A DNA stretch of 14,765 bases, from the NCBI GenBank assembly GCA_036380435.1, contig DASVES010000125.1:1-14765 (forward strand). Direction: 5' to 3'. The stretch comes from DASQDT01 sp036380435. GTDB taxonomy: Bacteria > Acidobacteriota > Blastocatellia > Pyrinomonadales > Pyrinomonadaceae. The stretch's first letter is position 1, and every line of letters begins with the position of its first letter. Under the pieces are notes generated by a model. That model did not search any database. It worked only from the letters and a program-made list of their open reading frames with translations, and had not been told where the DNA came from. Below, piece after piece: positions 14,421 to 14,765 of the stretch. Made by a program: the position numbers and the translations under genes.

Positions 14421-14538
14421 CTCACCGCGGAGGCACAGAGAACGCAGAGACTACGCCGCAGGCTTGACGCTTCCGCTCGACGTTGAATCTGCTCAACCCT
14501 CTGCGCTTCCTCTGCGTCTTCTGCGCCTCCGCGGTGAG
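14421..14538. repeat. 118-bp inverted-repeat element
   Basis: Ends 14421-14450 and about 14509-14538 are inverted copies: the first 14 positions (CTCACCGCGGAGGC) are identical, and the rest match with a few mismatches and a shared ACGCAGAG. The right arm contains further CTCTGCG-type units. The spacer contains no gene. It is unrelated in sequence to the 93-bp and GGATGAA repeats and sits between leuS and the next gene. This type of CCGCGGAGGC/ACGCAGAG repeat resembles ones I have seen scattered in environmental bacterial genomes, from memory only. Confidence 0.75.
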
Positions 14539-14595
14539 TCCAACGCCCCCAAGACTCGACTGAAACAAGGGTAAAATCTTTTCGAGGTCGCCCGC

Positions 14596-14765
14596 ATGAA
14601 GTTCAAAGACTCTCGCATCATCGCCGTCATCGTCGCCCTCATTGCGCTCCTCCACTTCGCGCTCTCCCCGCGCGAAGTCAAGCAAGTCTCGCCCGCCCGG
14701 ACTCAAACCACGGAGTCGTCGAGGGCCGCGCGCCGCGCCATCGTCATCTCGCTTGACGGGCTGGA
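14596..14765 (+). CDS. Alkaline phosphatase superfamily (phosphodiesterase/nucleotide pyrophosphatase-like), N-terminal part
   Basis: The visible 56 residues begin MKFKDSRIIAVIVALIALLH, an N-terminal signal or membrane anchor. A Ser/Thr/Arg-rich linker follows, then RRAIVISLDGL at the right edge. A hydrophobic strand ending in (V/I)S(I/L)DG(L/M) is how enzymes of the type I phosphodiesterase/nucleotide pyrophosphatase branch of the alkaline phosphatase superfamily begin; the Asp is the first metal ligand. The catalytic Ser/Thr and remaining ligands lie beyond the window, so the substrate cannot be named. GAGGT seven bases before the ATG supports the start. The product would act outside the cytoplasm. 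Confidence 0.72.
   Translation, partial: MKFKDSRIIAVIVALIALLHFALSPREVKQVSPARTQTTESSRAARRAIVISLDGL

Noticed and set aside
14469..14479. 11-mer GCTTCCGCTCG shared with the right arm of the 93-bp repeat (5436-5446)
   Set aside because: Too short in GC-rich DNA to claim relatedness; flanks do not match.
1..14765. CRISPR array, tRNA, rRNA, phage or transposon genes
   Set aside because: No regularly spaced direct repeats, tRNA-like cloverleaf, rRNA sequence, integrase or transposase motif was seen.

Overview
The window is GC-rich bacterial DNA, densely coding, with no rRNA, tRNA, CRISPR array, transposase or phage structural gene that I can see. It carries a PilT retraction ATPase, two lipoprotein signal peptides and several families of intergenic inverted repeats. 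That mix suits a free-living, Gram-negative-type environmental bacterium. Acidobacteriota (Blastocatellia-like) is my best guess, but it rests on general style and not on a marker gene.

Layout. Left edge (1-317, minus): start of a thiolase. 480-2018 (plus): orphan protein with a C-terminal PD-(D/E)XK nuclease-like domain. 2210-4399 (plus): large-subunit catalase of the KatE/HPII type, closed by a strong hairpin terminator. 4561-7978 (all minus): a zinc-ribbon membrane protein with an HExxH motif, pilT and ilvE. pilT and the zinc-ribbon gene are separated by a 93-bp inverted-repeat element, and both pilT and ilvE have a sigma70-like promoter candidate. 8163-8324: a larger imperfect inverted repeat between divergent ilvE and an M19 dipeptidase. 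8280-14309 (all plus): M19 dipeptidase lipoprotein, N-acetylmuramoyl-L-alanine amidase, a small Ala-rich lipoprotein, a minimal GntR-type regulator and leucyl-tRNA synthetase. After leuS come a terminator candidate, another inverted repeat and the start of an alkaline-phosphatase-superfamily enzyme that runs off the right edge.

Most genes are housekeeping or general metabolism: acetyl-CoA chemistry, peroxide removal, pilus retraction, branched-chain amino acid synthesis, peptide and cell-wall hydrolysis, and leucine charging. The gaps of about 100-330 bp between co-directional genes argue against one tight operon. I see no clear multi-gene novel system. The most unusual points are: the right arm of a repeat that encodes the hydrophobic core of the M19 lipoprotein signal peptide; a reversal of strand composition inside the nuclease-like gene where the nuclease domain begins; an uncharacterised zinc-ribbon/membrane/HExxH protein; a minimal GntR protein whose best promoter would make a leaderless mRNA; and a possible Leu-codon leader with a hairpin ahead of leuS.
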